64,000 nucleotides of DNA from Lysobacter sp. A03 (lineage in GTDB: Bacteria > Pseudomonadota > Gammaproteobacteria > Xanthomonadales > Xanthomonadaceae): NCBI RefSeq assembly GCF_000855665.1, contig NZ_JXSS01000027.1, positions 1-64,000 on the forward strand, in the 5' to 3' direction. Below are positions 1-7,461 of the stretch, piece by piece. How positions within the stretch are numbered: the first letter of the stretch is position 1; each line of letters opens with the position of its first letter. Below the pieces are notes generated by a model. The model made no database searches. It was given only the letters and a program-made list of their open reading frames with translations, and was not told where the DNA came from. The translations under genes and the position numbers were made by a program.

Positions 1-276
1 CTGCCGTATGCACAGATGGCGACGCAATTGCTGATCGGAATGGATCCTGGCCTGAGCAGCCAGTGGATGCCGAGGCTGCGCCAGCTGGCGTGGTGGCAGG
101 AGCAGTCACTTCCATTGCTCGCCGATCTCAGCGGCACGCCAGGTGCCAACGAGTACGCGCGCTGGGTTGCCAGCGATGGCGAGTTGGGTGCGATGGCCAG
201 GCTGTTGGACCGCACCGGCATTGCGGCAGCGCCGCCGGCGGATTGGCAGCTGCCCTCGCAGGCGCGTCGACCGTAA
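1..276 (+). CDS. hypothetical protein, 3' end only (partial)
   Basis: The reading frame is open from the first base and ends at a stop at 274-276, so this is the C-terminal ~91 residues of a gene that begins outside the window. Codon use matches the GC-rich neighbours (third positions mostly G or C). The visible part is rich in Ala, Leu, Trp and Pro, with no membrane segment and no motif I recognise. An ATG at position 16 is in frame but has no ribosome binding site, so it is probably internal. It precedes a ParA-type ATPase gene by 89 bases on the same strand. Its function is unknown to me. Confidence 0.55.
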   Translation: MPYAQMATQLLIGMDPGLSSQWMPRLRQLAWWQEQSLPLLADLSGTPGANEYARWVASDGELGAMARLLDRTGIAAAPPADWQLPSQARRP

Positions 277-365
277 TTCCCGCCCCGCCTCGGCGGTGAC
301 ACGCGCTCCCGGTGTTGTACGCTGCAGCCTGATGCGCAGCGCAGTCTGCAAACATGGGAGATGCG

Positions 366-995
366 ATGAAGACGGTGCTGGTGGCCACATCCAAGGGAGG
401 GGCAGGCAAGACCACGATCGCCACCCACCTGGCCGCGAATGCCGCGCTGCAGGGTCACCGCACCGTGCTGGTGGACGCGGATCCGCAACGCTCGTCGCAC
501 GGCTGGGCGCAACGCCGCGCCGCGCTGGACAGCGCCGTGCTTCCCGTGGATGGCACCAATCGCTGGAAGTGGCAGCGCGGCGTGCCGGCCGATACCGAGC
601 GGGTGATCATCGACGCCCCGGCCGGCGCAATGGCCGATGAGTTGGAAAGCTTCCTCGATGTCGCCGACGCGGTGGTTGTGCCGATCCAGCCATCGCTGCT
701 GGACATCGAGGCCAGTGTGCCCTTCCTGGACTCGCTGGCGCGGCATCGTCGCGTGCGCAGCGGCGAGCTGAAGGTGGGCCTGGTGGCCAACCGGTTGCGG
801 CCCTGGACCAGCACCTCGCGCGAAACCCTCGCGATGCTCGACCAGTGGCCGTATCCGGTCGTCGCCCAACTGCGCGACAGCCAGGCCTACGTGGTACTGG
901 CCGGTCTGGGCAAAAGCCTGTTTGACTACCATTCCGCGAATGTCCGCGATCACCAGTCCGATTGGCAGCCCTTGCTGAAATGGCTGGCCAAATGA
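366..995 (+). CDS. ParA/MinD-family P-loop ATPase
   Basis: A 209-residue ParA-superfamily ATPase. The deviant Walker A motif KGGAGKTT lies at about residues 10-17, a VDADPQ motif at about 38-43 and the IIDAPAG (Walker B type) segment near residue 80. Such proteins dimerise on ATP and position DNA, chemoreceptors or other cargo, or act as orphan switches. No parB-like gene or parS-like site is visible beside it, so this is an orphan rather than the chromosomal partition ParA. I chose the ATG at 366 because GGGAG (356-360) sits five bases upstream; an in-frame ATG at 354 has no such site. The next gene, sixA, starts 12 bases after the stop, which suggests one operon. Confidence 0.85.
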   Translation: MKTVLVATSKGGAGKTTIATHLAANAALQGHRTVLVDADPQRSSHGWAQRRAALDSAVLPVDGTNRWKWQRGVPADTERVIIDAPAGAMADELESFLDVADAVVVPIQPSLLDIEASVPFLDSLARHRRVRSGELKVGLVANRLRPWTSTSRETLAMLDQWPYPVVAQLRDSQAYVVLAGLGKSLFDYHSANVRDHQSDWQPLLKWLAK

Positions 996-1007
996 GGAGA
1001 CCCCGCC

Positions 1008-1484
1008 ATGCGTGAACTGATCCTGCTGCGCCATGCCCACGCCGAACATGCCACTGCCGGCCAGGCGGATATCGATCGGCCGCTGTCCGCCCAGGGGCTG
1101 GCCGAGGCGGAAGCCGCCGGCCGCTGGCTGGAGGAGCGCAAGATGGCGCCCGACCGCGTGCTGTGCTCGCCGGCGCGGCGCACGCGGGAGACTCTGGAAG
1201 CGGTTCTGGGCGTGATCGGCTACGTCGAGCAGCGCATCCAGGAGGAGATCTACGACGCCGAACCGGGCGCCCTCATCGCCCTGGCCGACAACAGCCCGGG
1301 AGTCGAGCGGCTGATGCTGGTGGGCCACAACCCGGGCCTGGAACTGCTGGCGGCGCTGTTGTACAGCGGTCGCACCGGGGACTACCGCGGCATGCCGCCG
1401 AGCAGCATCGCGGTGCTCTCGATCCCCGATGGCGCCCGTCTTGAGCCGGGTGTGGCCCGGCTCGACGCGTTCTGGTGGCCGTGA
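1008..1484 (+). CDS. sixA: phosphohistidine phosphatase SixA
   Basis: A 158-residue protein of the histidine phosphatase (phosphoglycerate mutase-like) superfamily, matching SixA in length. The catalytic signature LLRHAHAEH is at residues 6-14, with Arg8-His9 as the phosphate-binding and nucleophilic pair. A second signature, LVGHNPGLE, near residue 105 carries the other active-site histidine. SixA removes phosphate from histidine residues of phosphorelay proteins; in E. coli the target is the nitrogen phosphotransferase protein. A GAGGAGA ribosome binding site precedes the ATG. The stop codon overlaps the probable GTG start of the following yceI-family gene (GTGA), so the two are likely translationally coupled. 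Confidence 0.88.
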   Translation: MRELILLRHAHAEHATAGQADIDRPLSAQGLAEAEAAGRWLEERKMAPDRVLCSPARRTRETLEAVLGVIGYVEQRIQEEIYDAEPGALIALADNSPGVERLMLVGHNPGLELLAALLYSGRTGDYRGMPPSSIAVLSIPDGARLEPGVARLDAFWWP

Positions 1485-2137
1485 CCGCAGCACGATTCCG
1501 CAACAAATGGTGCTTGCTGCTGTTGCTGACGCTGCCCATGGCCGCGCCGGCGCAGACGCCTGCACCGACGGCAGCACCTGCCGCCGCCGACCAGCCATTC
1601 CGCGCGTTTGCTGCACGATCCACGCAACCGGGCGTGCGCACCTACGCCTTCGATCCCATCCATACGCAGTTCGGGTTTGAACTTCGTACCCGCTGGGGCC
1701 AACGCGTGCAGGGCCGGTTCCCGGTGTATGACGGTACCGTCCTGTTCCTGCCCGACGGTCGCCGACAGGTGCGGATCCGCTTGGCCGCCGGCTCGATCGA
1801 TGTGGCCGGATCGGAGCGCTACGCCGCGATCGCCCGTTCCGATGCGTTCTTCGACGCCGAGCACCATCCCGATATCGAATTCGTGTCCGAGCCGCACGAC
1901 GATGTGCTGACCCGCCGGGGCGGGCTGCTGCAGGGCCATCTGCGCATGCACGGGGCGAGCCGCCCGGAAACCTTCGTGGTTGCGCCGGCGCGCTGCGATC
2001 GCGCGGGCCAGGACTGCGACGCGTTTGCCAGTGGCAGCGTCGCGCGCAGTGATTACGGCATTGCCGGCATGCGCCTGGTGTTGTCCGATCGGGTGCGATT
2101 CACCATGCAGGTGCGGCTGCGGGATCCGGCGCCATGA
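1481..2137 (+). CDS. YceI-family periplasmic protein
   Basis: A YceI-domain protein of about 218 residues: a lipocalin-like beta-barrel family that binds isoprenoid or other amphiphilic ligands. An N-terminal signal peptide (hydrophobic run of Leu and Ala ending at APAQ, about residue 25) sends it to the periplasm. The family pattern begins with YAFDPIHTQFGFELRTRW and continues with an IDVAG...RSDAFFDAEHHPDIEF block. The GTG at 1481 overlaps the sixA stop (GTGA) and is the likely start; a GTG two codons earlier is possible. The gene ends in an ATGA overlap with the phospholipase-D-like gene. The ligand cannot be read from sequence. Confidence 0.82.
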   Translation: MTAARFRNKWCLLLLLTLPMAAPAQTPAPTAAPAAADQPFRAFAARSTQPGVRTYAFDPIHTQFGFELRTRWGQRVQGRFPVYDGTVLFLPDGRRQVRIRLAAGSIDVAGSERYAAIARSDAFFDAEHHPDIEFVSEPHDDVLTRRGGLLQGHLRMHGASRPETFVVAPARCDRAGQDCDAFASGSVARSDYGIAGMRLVLSDRVRFTMQVRLRDPAP

Positions 2138-2187
2138 GCCGGGCGCTGGCCGCGTGGCCGCCGCTCGGCGAAGGGTTTTCCGGTGTG

Positions 2188-4101
2188 ATGCTGAGGTTTT
2201 TCACCGCTGCGTTGGTCCTGCTGTTGGCGGCCTGCGCCACCCTCAGCCCGCAGCAGGCCGACCGCGCGTATGCCATTGCCGGCGCGGCCCGATCCGACGC
2301 CTCCACCTGCGATGCGCACGATGCCTGTGCCCAGCCATCGCCCCTGCGCGCGATGGCCGACAAGGCACTGCAGGAGTCGACCCCACAGCAGCCGCGCCAT
2401 TACACCGTCATCCTCGACCGCGGCACCGATGCGCTGCTGGCCCGCATCAACCTGATCCGCAGCGCCACCAGCAGCATCGACCTGCAGACCTACATCTACC
2501 AGGACGATGACGCCGGTCGCCTGGTGCTTGAAGAGCTTCTCGACGCGGCACGGCGGGGAGTGCGCGTACGCGTGCTGATGGACCAGCTGTCTGCTATCCA
2601 GAACGTCGAATCGCTCGCGGCGCTGGCCGGTGTGCACCGTAATTTCCACATCAAGCTCTACAACCCGGTGATGGGCCGTGCGCGGGTCACCTACCCGCAA
2701 TACGCGATTGCCGCGGCCTGCTGCTGGCGGCAACTCAACCAGCGCATGCACACCAAGCTGTTGCTGATCGACGATGCCGTGGCGATCACCGGCGGGCGGA
2801 ATTATCAGGACGATTATTTCGACTGGAGCGACACCTACAATTTCCGCGACCGTGACCTGCTGGTGGCAGGCCCGGTCGCCCGCGCCATGGCGGTGGACTT
2901 CCGCCGCTTCTGGGACGACCGCCGCGCCGTGCCACCGTCGCGTTTGGTGGACGTCGGCCGCCTGTTGCTGTCGCGCGGCGTGCCGGCCCTGGCGCCCGGT
3001 GAGTACCGCCGCCCCGAGCGCGCCGCATCGATGCGCGAGGATGCCGGCGATATCCTGCTCGTGTTCGAGCGCCTGGCCAGCCACGCGCTGGAGGTGGGCA
3101 AGGTCGAGTACGTGTCCGACGGCCCGGGCAAGCACGAAGCGGAGACGCCGTCGGAATTCGCCACGGCATCGCAGTCCCTCGGCGAGCTGATCGCTTCGGC
3201 CGACCGTGAAGTGATGCTGCAGACGCCCTACCTGGTGCTTTCTCGTCCGGCGCAGGCTTTGTTCGAGCGCTTGCACCAGCGTCCGGATTCCCCCCGCGTG
3301 GTGGTGTCGACCAATTCGCTCGCGGCAACGGACGCCTTCATCGCCTACGCGCTCTCCTACAAGTACAAGCGCCGCTACCTGCGCGATTTCGGCTTCAACA
3401 TCTACGAATACAAGCCGTTTCCCGAGGACGCGCCGATCGATCTGCAGGCCACCGGCGCCTTCCTGCCCGAATTCGTCGATGCGCCGCTGCCCCCTGTTGC
3501 GACCACCCGTCCCGACCGCAGCAGCGTGTTGCGTTCCGCGCGCTACCGCAAACCGCTGGCGGCCGAGTACGGCGCCACCCGCCACCTGCGCCGCCAGTCC
3601 AACGAGCCGGTACCGCTGCGACGGGCCGGGGTGCGGATGGGCATGCACGCCAAGTCGCTGGTCATCGATCGCAGGATCGGGGTGGTGGGTACCCACAACT
3701 TCGATCCGCGCGGAGACAACTACAACACCGAGAGCGCCGTGATCGTCCAGGATGCCGCGTTTGCGCGCGAGTTGGCGGCGAGCATCCGCCGCGATATCAG
3801 TCCGGCCAATTCCTGGGTGATCGCCCCCCGCGACAAGCCGCCGGTGCTGTCGGGGTTGGAGTACTCGATCGGCAAGATCTCCGAATGGTTGCCGGTGTTC
3901 GACCTTTGGCCCATGCGGTACGCGACCAGTTACGAGTTCGTGCCCGGCGAGGACTGCCCGCGTCCGATACCCCCTGACGACCCCGGCTTCCGCCAGTGCC
4001 ATCGCCCGGTAGGGGATTTCCCGGAGGTGAATCTCGCGCTGAAGGGATTGCCGACGCGCTTGTTCACCGCCTTCGGAGCGGGGCTGGCGCCGATCCTCTG
4101 A
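2188..4101 (+). CDS. phospholipase D-like lipoprotein, cardiolipin synthase type
   Basis: A protein of about 637 residues with two HKD (phospholipase D) motifs. The first lies in HTKLLLIDDAVAITGGRN and the second in HAKSLVIDRRIGVVGTHN, each fitting HxKx4Dx6GxxN. Two HKD motifs form one active site for phosphatidyl transfer or hydrolysis. The segment LVLLLAACATLS gives a lipobox with the acylated Cys at residue 16 from this ATG, so the enzyme is probably anchored in the envelope. An upstream ATG at 2134 overlaps the yceI stop (ATGA) and would add 18 residues; I prefer 2188 because it gives a standard-length lipoprotein signal. The second PLD enzyme of the window, at 60 kb, is a separate ClsA-type membrane protein. 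Confidence 0.83.
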   Translation: MLRFFTAALVLLLAACATLSPQQADRAYAIAGAARSDASTCDAHDACAQPSPLRAMADKALQESTPQQPRHYTVILDRGTDALLARINLIRSATSSIDLQTYIYQDDDAGRLVLEELLDAARRGVRVRVLMDQLSAIQNVESLAALAGVHRNFHIKLYNPVMGRARVTYPQYAIAAACCWRQLNQRMHTKLLLIDDAVAITGGRNYQDDYFDWSDTYNFRDRDLLVAGPVARAMAVDFRRFWDDRRAVPPSRLVDVGRLLLSRGVPALAPGEYRRPERAASMREDAGDILLVFERLASHALEVGKVEYVSDGPGKHEAETPSEFATASQSLGELIASADREVMLQTPYLVLSRPAQALFERLHQRPDSPRVVVSTNSLAATDAFIAYALSYKYKRRYLRDFGFNIYEYKPFPEDAPIDLQATGAFLPEFVDAPLPPVATTRPDRSSVLRSARYRKPLAAEYGATRHLRRQSNEPVPLRRAGVRMGMHAKSLVIDRRIGVVGTHNFDPRGDNYNTESAVIVQDAAFARELAASIRRDISPANSWVIAPRDKPPVLSGLEYSIGKISEWLPVFDLWPMRYATSYEFVPGEDCPRPIPPDDPGFRQCHRPVGDFPEVNLALKGLPTRLFTAFGAGLAPIL

Positions 4102-4197
4102 GAGGAGATCTCCCGCAGGTGCCTGGGAAACTGAAACCTGCTGAATCCTGAATCCAGCGCCGGCCATGACCTATGGCCTATGAAATCATTGCTGTGG

Positions 4198-4206
4198 TGT
4201 TATACA
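4198..4206 (+). promoter_or_regulatory. extended -10 promoter for the first small gene
   Basis: The sequence TGTTATACA is an extended -10 element (TG, one base, then TATACA) 38 bases before the start codon of the small gene at 4244. No good -35 box is present at the usual distance, as is common for extended -10 promoters. The surrounding bases are clearly more AT-rich than the rest of the region. Confidence 0.5.
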
Positions 4207-4243
4207 TTACCAGCACACCAATTCACTACAGCAGGAAACCGTC

Positions 4244-4501
4244 ATGTCCATCCCGCAATCCGCCCAGTCAACCCAGTCGTCTTCCATCGCTGGCGGCGCG
4301 TCGCGCCGCGACTGCAACCAGTCCTTCGCCAACGCGGCCCGCAACACGTCTTTCGTCGGATCCGCAGAACATCACGGCTACCCCGAGCGTCAGCCCGGCA
4401 TCGGCTACGGCCGAAGCAGTGGGTACGTCAGTCGTGACGCTTACAGAGCCGCTGGGCGCTACTCGCAGAGCGCTGGCCCCTCCCTGTTCAGGTTCCACTG
4501 A
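4244..4501 (+). CDS. small Ser/Gly/Arg/Tyr-rich protein of unknown function (85 aa)
   Basis: An 85-residue protein that I do not recognise. AGGAAA lies seven bases before the ATG, third codon positions are mostly G or C, and an extended -10 promoter is just upstream, so I take it as a real gene. It is rich in Ser, Ala, Gly, Arg, Gln and Tyr, contains no Lys, has a single Cys (residue 24) and no signal peptide or membrane segment. It looks disordered until a C-terminal part with DAYR and a last stretch PSLFRFH. The next small gene ends similarly (QSMFRIS, with a DLYR upstream), so the two may be related. Roles such as secreted peptide, peptide precursor or surface-binding protein are speculation. 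Confidence 0.55.
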   Translation: MSIPQSAQSTQSSSIAGGASRRDCNQSFANAARNTSFVGSAEHHGYPERQPGIGYGRSSGYVSRDAYRAAGRYSQSAGPSLFRFH

Positions 4502-4527
4502 TCCCCCTATTCATACTTCTCTGGACC

Positions 4528-4536
4528 TGCTACAAT
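4528..4536 (+). promoter_or_regulatory. extended -10 promoter for the second small gene
   Basis: TGCTACAAT is an extended -10 element (TG, one base, TACAAT) 43 bases before the GTG start at 4580, in an AT-rich stretch after the stop of the first small gene. It suggests the second small gene can be transcribed on its own. The upstream TTCATA is too close (15 bases) to be a strong -35 box. Confidence 0.5.
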
Positions 4537-4579
4537 AGCGCTCGTAACCCATTGTAATAACTTAAAAAAGGAGACAGAA

Positions 4580-4804
4580 GTGAATCGCCATCTTGGTTCC
4601 GTCCAAACCGCTCCCATCGTGAGCAACCCGGTCGGGCACAGCACCACGCTTGCGGCGGCCGAGCCGCTGCTCAAATCGAGCGATGTCCAGGCCACTGCAG
4701 CGGTCCGCAACGACCTGTATCGCGGAAGTTACGTCGGCAAGAGCTACCTGCGCCGTTCGCGCCGCAGCACCGCGGCCAGCCAGTCGATGTTCCGCATCAG
4801 CTGA
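4580..4804 (+). CDS. small Ser/Ala/Arg-rich protein of unknown function (74 aa)
   Basis: A 74-residue protein of unknown function beginning with GTG. AAGGAG (4568-4573) is placed six bases before the start, the best ribosome binding site in this part of the window, and codon use is typical for the genome. The N-terminal half is Ser/Ala/Val-rich. The C-terminal half is basic and carries DLYR, a run of Arg and Ser residues, and the end QSMFRIS. Both the DxYR element and the C-terminal S-hydrophobic-F-R pattern recur in the preceding small protein. There is no signal peptide, membrane segment or Cys. I infer a tandem pair of related genes, though overall similarity is weak and comparison with homologues would be needed. 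Confidence 0.55.
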   Translation: MNRHLGSVQTAPIVSNPVGHSTTLAAAEPLLKSSDVQATAAVRNDLYRGSYVGKSYLRRSRRSTAASQSMFRIS

Positions 4805-4839
4805 GTTGCGTCCAGCGACCCCCGTAACAACCGCTCACG

Positions 4840-4884
4840 GCGCAGTCATCCGGGCAACGGGCCAGTCCCAACCCGGGACTGCGC
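4840..4884 (+). repeat. two mutually exclusive hairpins before the thioesterase gene
   Basis: GCGCAGTC (4840-4847) can pair with GACTGCGC (4877-4884). The inner CAGTCCC (4863-4869) can instead pair with GGGACTG (4875-4881) around a five-base AACCC loop. The two stems compete for the same 3' arm. Neither is followed by a T-run, so this is not a plain terminator. A third small hairpin (AGCCC/GGGCT, 4894-4908) lies just before the next start codon. Confidence 0.4.
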
Positions 4885-4924
4885 ACTGATGGAAGCCCGA
4901 TCAGGGCTCCGTTATCGTGGCGGC

Positions 4925-5434
4925 ATGAACACTCCCCCGGATTCCCGAGCCGTTTCCCCAGCCATTCCCCCAGCCGACCCTCCGGCTGAAGCAGCGACTC
5001 CGCCGCGTCGGCTGTTCCGCCGCAGCGCCACCCTGGACCACCTCAACTCGCTCTCGCGCGACACGGCGATCGAGGCGTTGGGGATCGTCTTCACTGAAAT
5101 CGGCGAGAACCATCTCAAGGCGACGATGCCCGTCGATGGGCGCACCGTGCAGCCCTATGGGCTCCTCCATGGCGGCTCCTCCGTGCTGCTGGCCGAAACG
5201 CTGGGCAGTAGTGCCGGCAACCTGTGCGTCGATGAGGACAGCATGTGCGTCGGCCTGGAAATCAACGCCAACCACCTGCGCGCCGTGCGCGACGGCAAGG
5301 TCACCGGCATCGCCACCGCGCTGCACGTGGGCGGTCGCACCCAGGTCTGGGAAATCCGTATCAAAGACGCGCGCGGCCGGCTGGCCTGCATCTCGCGCCT
5401 CACCCTCGCGGTGGTGCCCCGGCCCCAGGTCTAA
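4925..5434 (+). CDS. hotdog-fold acyl-CoA thioesterase (YdiI/EntH/PaaI type)
   Basis: A 169-residue hotdog thioesterase. The segment GLLHGGSSVLLAETLGSSAG carries the HGG motif and the conserved Glu that acts as general base in the 4-hydroxybenzoyl-CoA thioesterase-like subgroup to which E. coli YdiI and EntH belong. These enzymes hydrolyse aryl- or acyl-CoA esters in the cytoplasm. The ~40 residues before the domain are Pro/Ala-rich and look unstructured. I start at the ATG at 4925, next to the GC-rich GTGGCGGC; an in-frame ATG at 4889 would place the start inside the hairpin region. The substrate is unknown. In this family 1,4-dihydroxy-2-naphthoyl-CoA hydrolysis for menaquinone is one option, but no men genes are nearby. 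Confidence 0.8.
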   Translation: MNTPPDSRAVSPAIPPADPPAEAATPPRRLFRRSATLDHLNSLSRDTAIEALGIVFTEIGENHLKATMPVDGRTVQPYGLLHGGSSVLLAETLGSSAGNLCVDEDSMCVGLEINANHLRAVRDGKVTGIATALHVGGRTQVWEIRIKDARGRLACISRLTLAVVPRPQV

Positions 5435-5559
5435 TCGCCATCCGCTGCGAGAACGCCGCCCTGCGCGCCCTGCCCGGTGAGGGCGGCGGCACTGCTGGCG
5501 CCTGGAATCGCCAACCGATGCCTGCCGCGCGCTGGGTCCGCCCTGTATCGTTCGCGGTC

Positions 5560-6363
5560 ATGAATGTGCCGCAATCTCCTGTCGCCACCCCGGCGCGAAC
5601 CTCGCCATTGGCGCGCACCCTGCGCTACTTCTACCGGGTGCCGATGCTGCTTTGGCACCTGCTGGTCAACCTGCCGGTAGTGCTGGTGCTGATCAGCCCG
5701 TTGCTGGGCGGACTCCAGATCGGAAATGAGCGCATGGACCACCGCATGATCCGGCTCTGGTCGGCCGGGCTGATGCGGGTGTTCGGGTTCCGTCTGCGCC
5801 GCATCGGCACCCCCCTGCCTGGCGGCACGATGTTTGTCGCCAACCACGTCAGCTGGATCGACATCGCCGCGCTGCACAGCCAGCAGATGATGGGCATGGT
5901 GGCCAAGCGCGAGATCCGCAGCTGGCCGGTGGTGGGCTGGCTGGCCAGCAGGGCGCAGACCATCTTCCACGCCCGCGGCAGCACCGAGTCGATGGGCGGT
6001 GTGCTGCAGGAAATGCTGTCGCGCCTGCGCGATGGCCGCTCCGTGGGCGTGTTTCCCGAAGGCGGCACCCGCGGTGGAGGCGAGGTCGGCCCCTTCCATG
6101 CCCGCATCTTCCTGGCTGCGGTGGAAGCCGGCGCGCAGATCCAGCCGGTAGCCCTGCGCTACGGCGAGGGCGGCAGCGCGCAGCGCATCGTGGCTTTCGG
6201 GCCGCGCGAGCGCTTCGTCGGCAACTTCTTTCGCCTGCTGGGCGAGCCGCCGCGGGTCGCGGAAATCCATTTCCTCGAGCCGATCCTGCCCACGCAAATC
6301 GAGGGTCGCCGTCGCATCGCCGACACGGCGCGGGCTCGTATCCTCGAGGCAATGAAGAGCTGA
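5560..6363 (+). CDS. 1-acyl-sn-glycerol-3-phosphate acyltransferase (PlsC family)
   Basis: A 267-residue lysophospholipid acyltransferase. Motif I (NHxxxxD) appears as NHVSWID and motif III as VFPEGGTRGGG, the family's acyl-acceptor and phosphate-binding sites. A hydrophobic segment near residues 25-50 (LLVNLPVVLVLISPLLGG) should tether it to the inner membrane. PlsC-type enzymes transfer an acyl chain to the sn-2 position of lysophosphatidate, but paralogues act on other lipids, so the acceptor is uncertain. The ATG at 5560 is chosen because family homology begins shortly after it; the frame is open much further upstream. It is followed 10 bases later by the yheT-family gene. Confidence 0.85.
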   Translation: MNVPQSPVATPARTSPLARTLRYFYRVPMLLWHLLVNLPVVLVLISPLLGGLQIGNERMDHRMIRLWSAGLMRVFGFRLRRIGTPLPGGTMFVANHVSWIDIAALHSQQMMGMVAKREIRSWPVVGWLASRAQTIFHARGSTESMGGVLQEMLSRLRDGRSVGVFPEGGTRGGGEVGPFHARIFLAAVEAGAQIQPVALRYGEGGSAQRIVAFGPRERFVGNFFRLLGEPPRVAEIHFLEPILPTQIEGRRRIADTARARILEAMKS

Positions 6364-6373
6364 GGGACGCGAG

Positions 6374-7360
6374 GTGCTGACCGCCGCCGATTTCCGCCCC
6401 CCGCGCTGGCTCCGCAACGCCCATCTGCAGACTGTGCTGGGCTCCAGCGGCATGCGCCAGTGGATGGGCGAGAACCAGCTGGCCGCCACCGGCGCGATCA
6501 CCACTGCCCATCTGCTTGACGGCGGCAACGGCGTGCGTCTGCAGGGGCTACACAGCGCGATGCCGGGGGTGGAGGCGCGCGGTCTGGCCCTGCTGCTGCA
6601 CGGCTGGGAAGGCAGCGCCGATTCGGGTTACATGCGCCTGACGGCGGCTTCACTGCTGGCAAAGGGCTTCGAGGTCTTCCGGCTCAATTTTCGCGACCAC
6701 GGCGGCACCCACCACCTCAACTCGGGGCTGTTCCACTCCAACCGCATCGACGAGGTGGTCCACGCCACCGCCGATCTCGCCCGCCGGTTTCCGCTGCGAC
6801 CGCTGACCGTGGGCGGCTACTCGCTGGGCGGCAACTTTGCCCTGCGCCTGGCCTTGCGTGCGCCCGCCGCTGGCCTCGCGGTTGCCCACGTGGCAGTGAT
6901 CTGCCCGCTTCTCGACCCGGCCCGCACCATGGACGCAATGGAGACGGGGCTGCCGGCCTACATGCGCCATTTCGAGGGCAAGTGGCGGCGCTCGCTGCAG
7001 CGTAAACGCGAACTTTTTCCGCAGCAGTACGACTTCGATGATCGCGTGCTCGGACTGCGCATGCGCCCGCTGACACGGTGGATGGTCGAGCGCAGCACCG
7101 ATTACGACTCGCTGGAAAGCTACTTTGATGGCTACTCGCTGGCCGGCGACCGCCTCAGCCAGTTGCAGGTGCCGGCCAGCATCCTGATGGCCGCCGACGA
7201 CCCGGTCATCCCGATCGACGACTTCGCCAGCGCCTCCCTTTCGCCCTGCGTGGACCTGCAGATATCGCCGTGGGGCGGCCATTGCGGGTTTCTCGAAAAC
7301 GGCCGACTGCAAGGCTTTGGCGAGCAGTGGCTCGCCCAGCGGCTGGCGGCACCGGTTTGA
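6374..7360 (+). CDS. YheT-family alpha/beta hydrolase
   Basis: A 328-residue alpha/beta-hydrolase of the YheT (AB-hydrolase 4) family. The N-terminal FRPPRWLRNAHLQTVLGS block is typical of the family. The nucleophile elbow is GGYSLGGN, the acid residue is in ADDPVIP and the catalytic His in GGHCGF. Members are carboxylesterases whose physiological substrates are mostly unknown. Translation starts with GTG at 6374 just after GCGAG; no later start keeps the conserved N-terminus. It follows the acyltransferase by 10 bases, which suggests a lipid-related operon, but this is inference. Confidence 0.83.
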   Translation: MLTAADFRPPRWLRNAHLQTVLGSSGMRQWMGENQLAATGAITTAHLLDGGNGVRLQGLHSAMPGVEARGLALLLHGWEGSADSGYMRLTAASLLAKGFEVFRLNFRDHGGTHHLNSGLFHSNRIDEVVHATADLARRFPLRPLTVGGYSLGGNFALRLALRAPAAGLAVAHVAVICPLLDPARTMDAMETGLPAYMRHFEGKWRRSLQRKRELFPQQYDFDDRVLGLRMRPLTRWMVERSTDYDSLESYFDGYSLAGDRLSQLQVPASILMAADDPVIPIDDFASASLSPCVDLQISPWGGHCGFLENGRLQGFGEQWLAQRLAAPV

Positions 7361-7461
7361 GCTCGGCAGCGGACAGGCTCCGGGCCCGCCCACCGTCTCC
7401 CGGGCGTGTCCGGCGCGGCGCCGATACAATGGCCGATTGACCGAACCTCGAGCAGCAGTCC

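Noticed and set aside
2053-4167. 704-codon open frame on the minus strand opposite the phospholipase-D-like gene
   Set aside because: It is a shadow of a clear gene with two HKD motifs; long antisense frames are expected at this GC content. The same applies to the long antisense frames at 29761-32547 and 38874-41780.
4173-4538. 121-codon frame overlapping the first small gene
   Set aside because: It spans the promoter and has no ribosome binding site; codon bias favours the frame starting at 4244.
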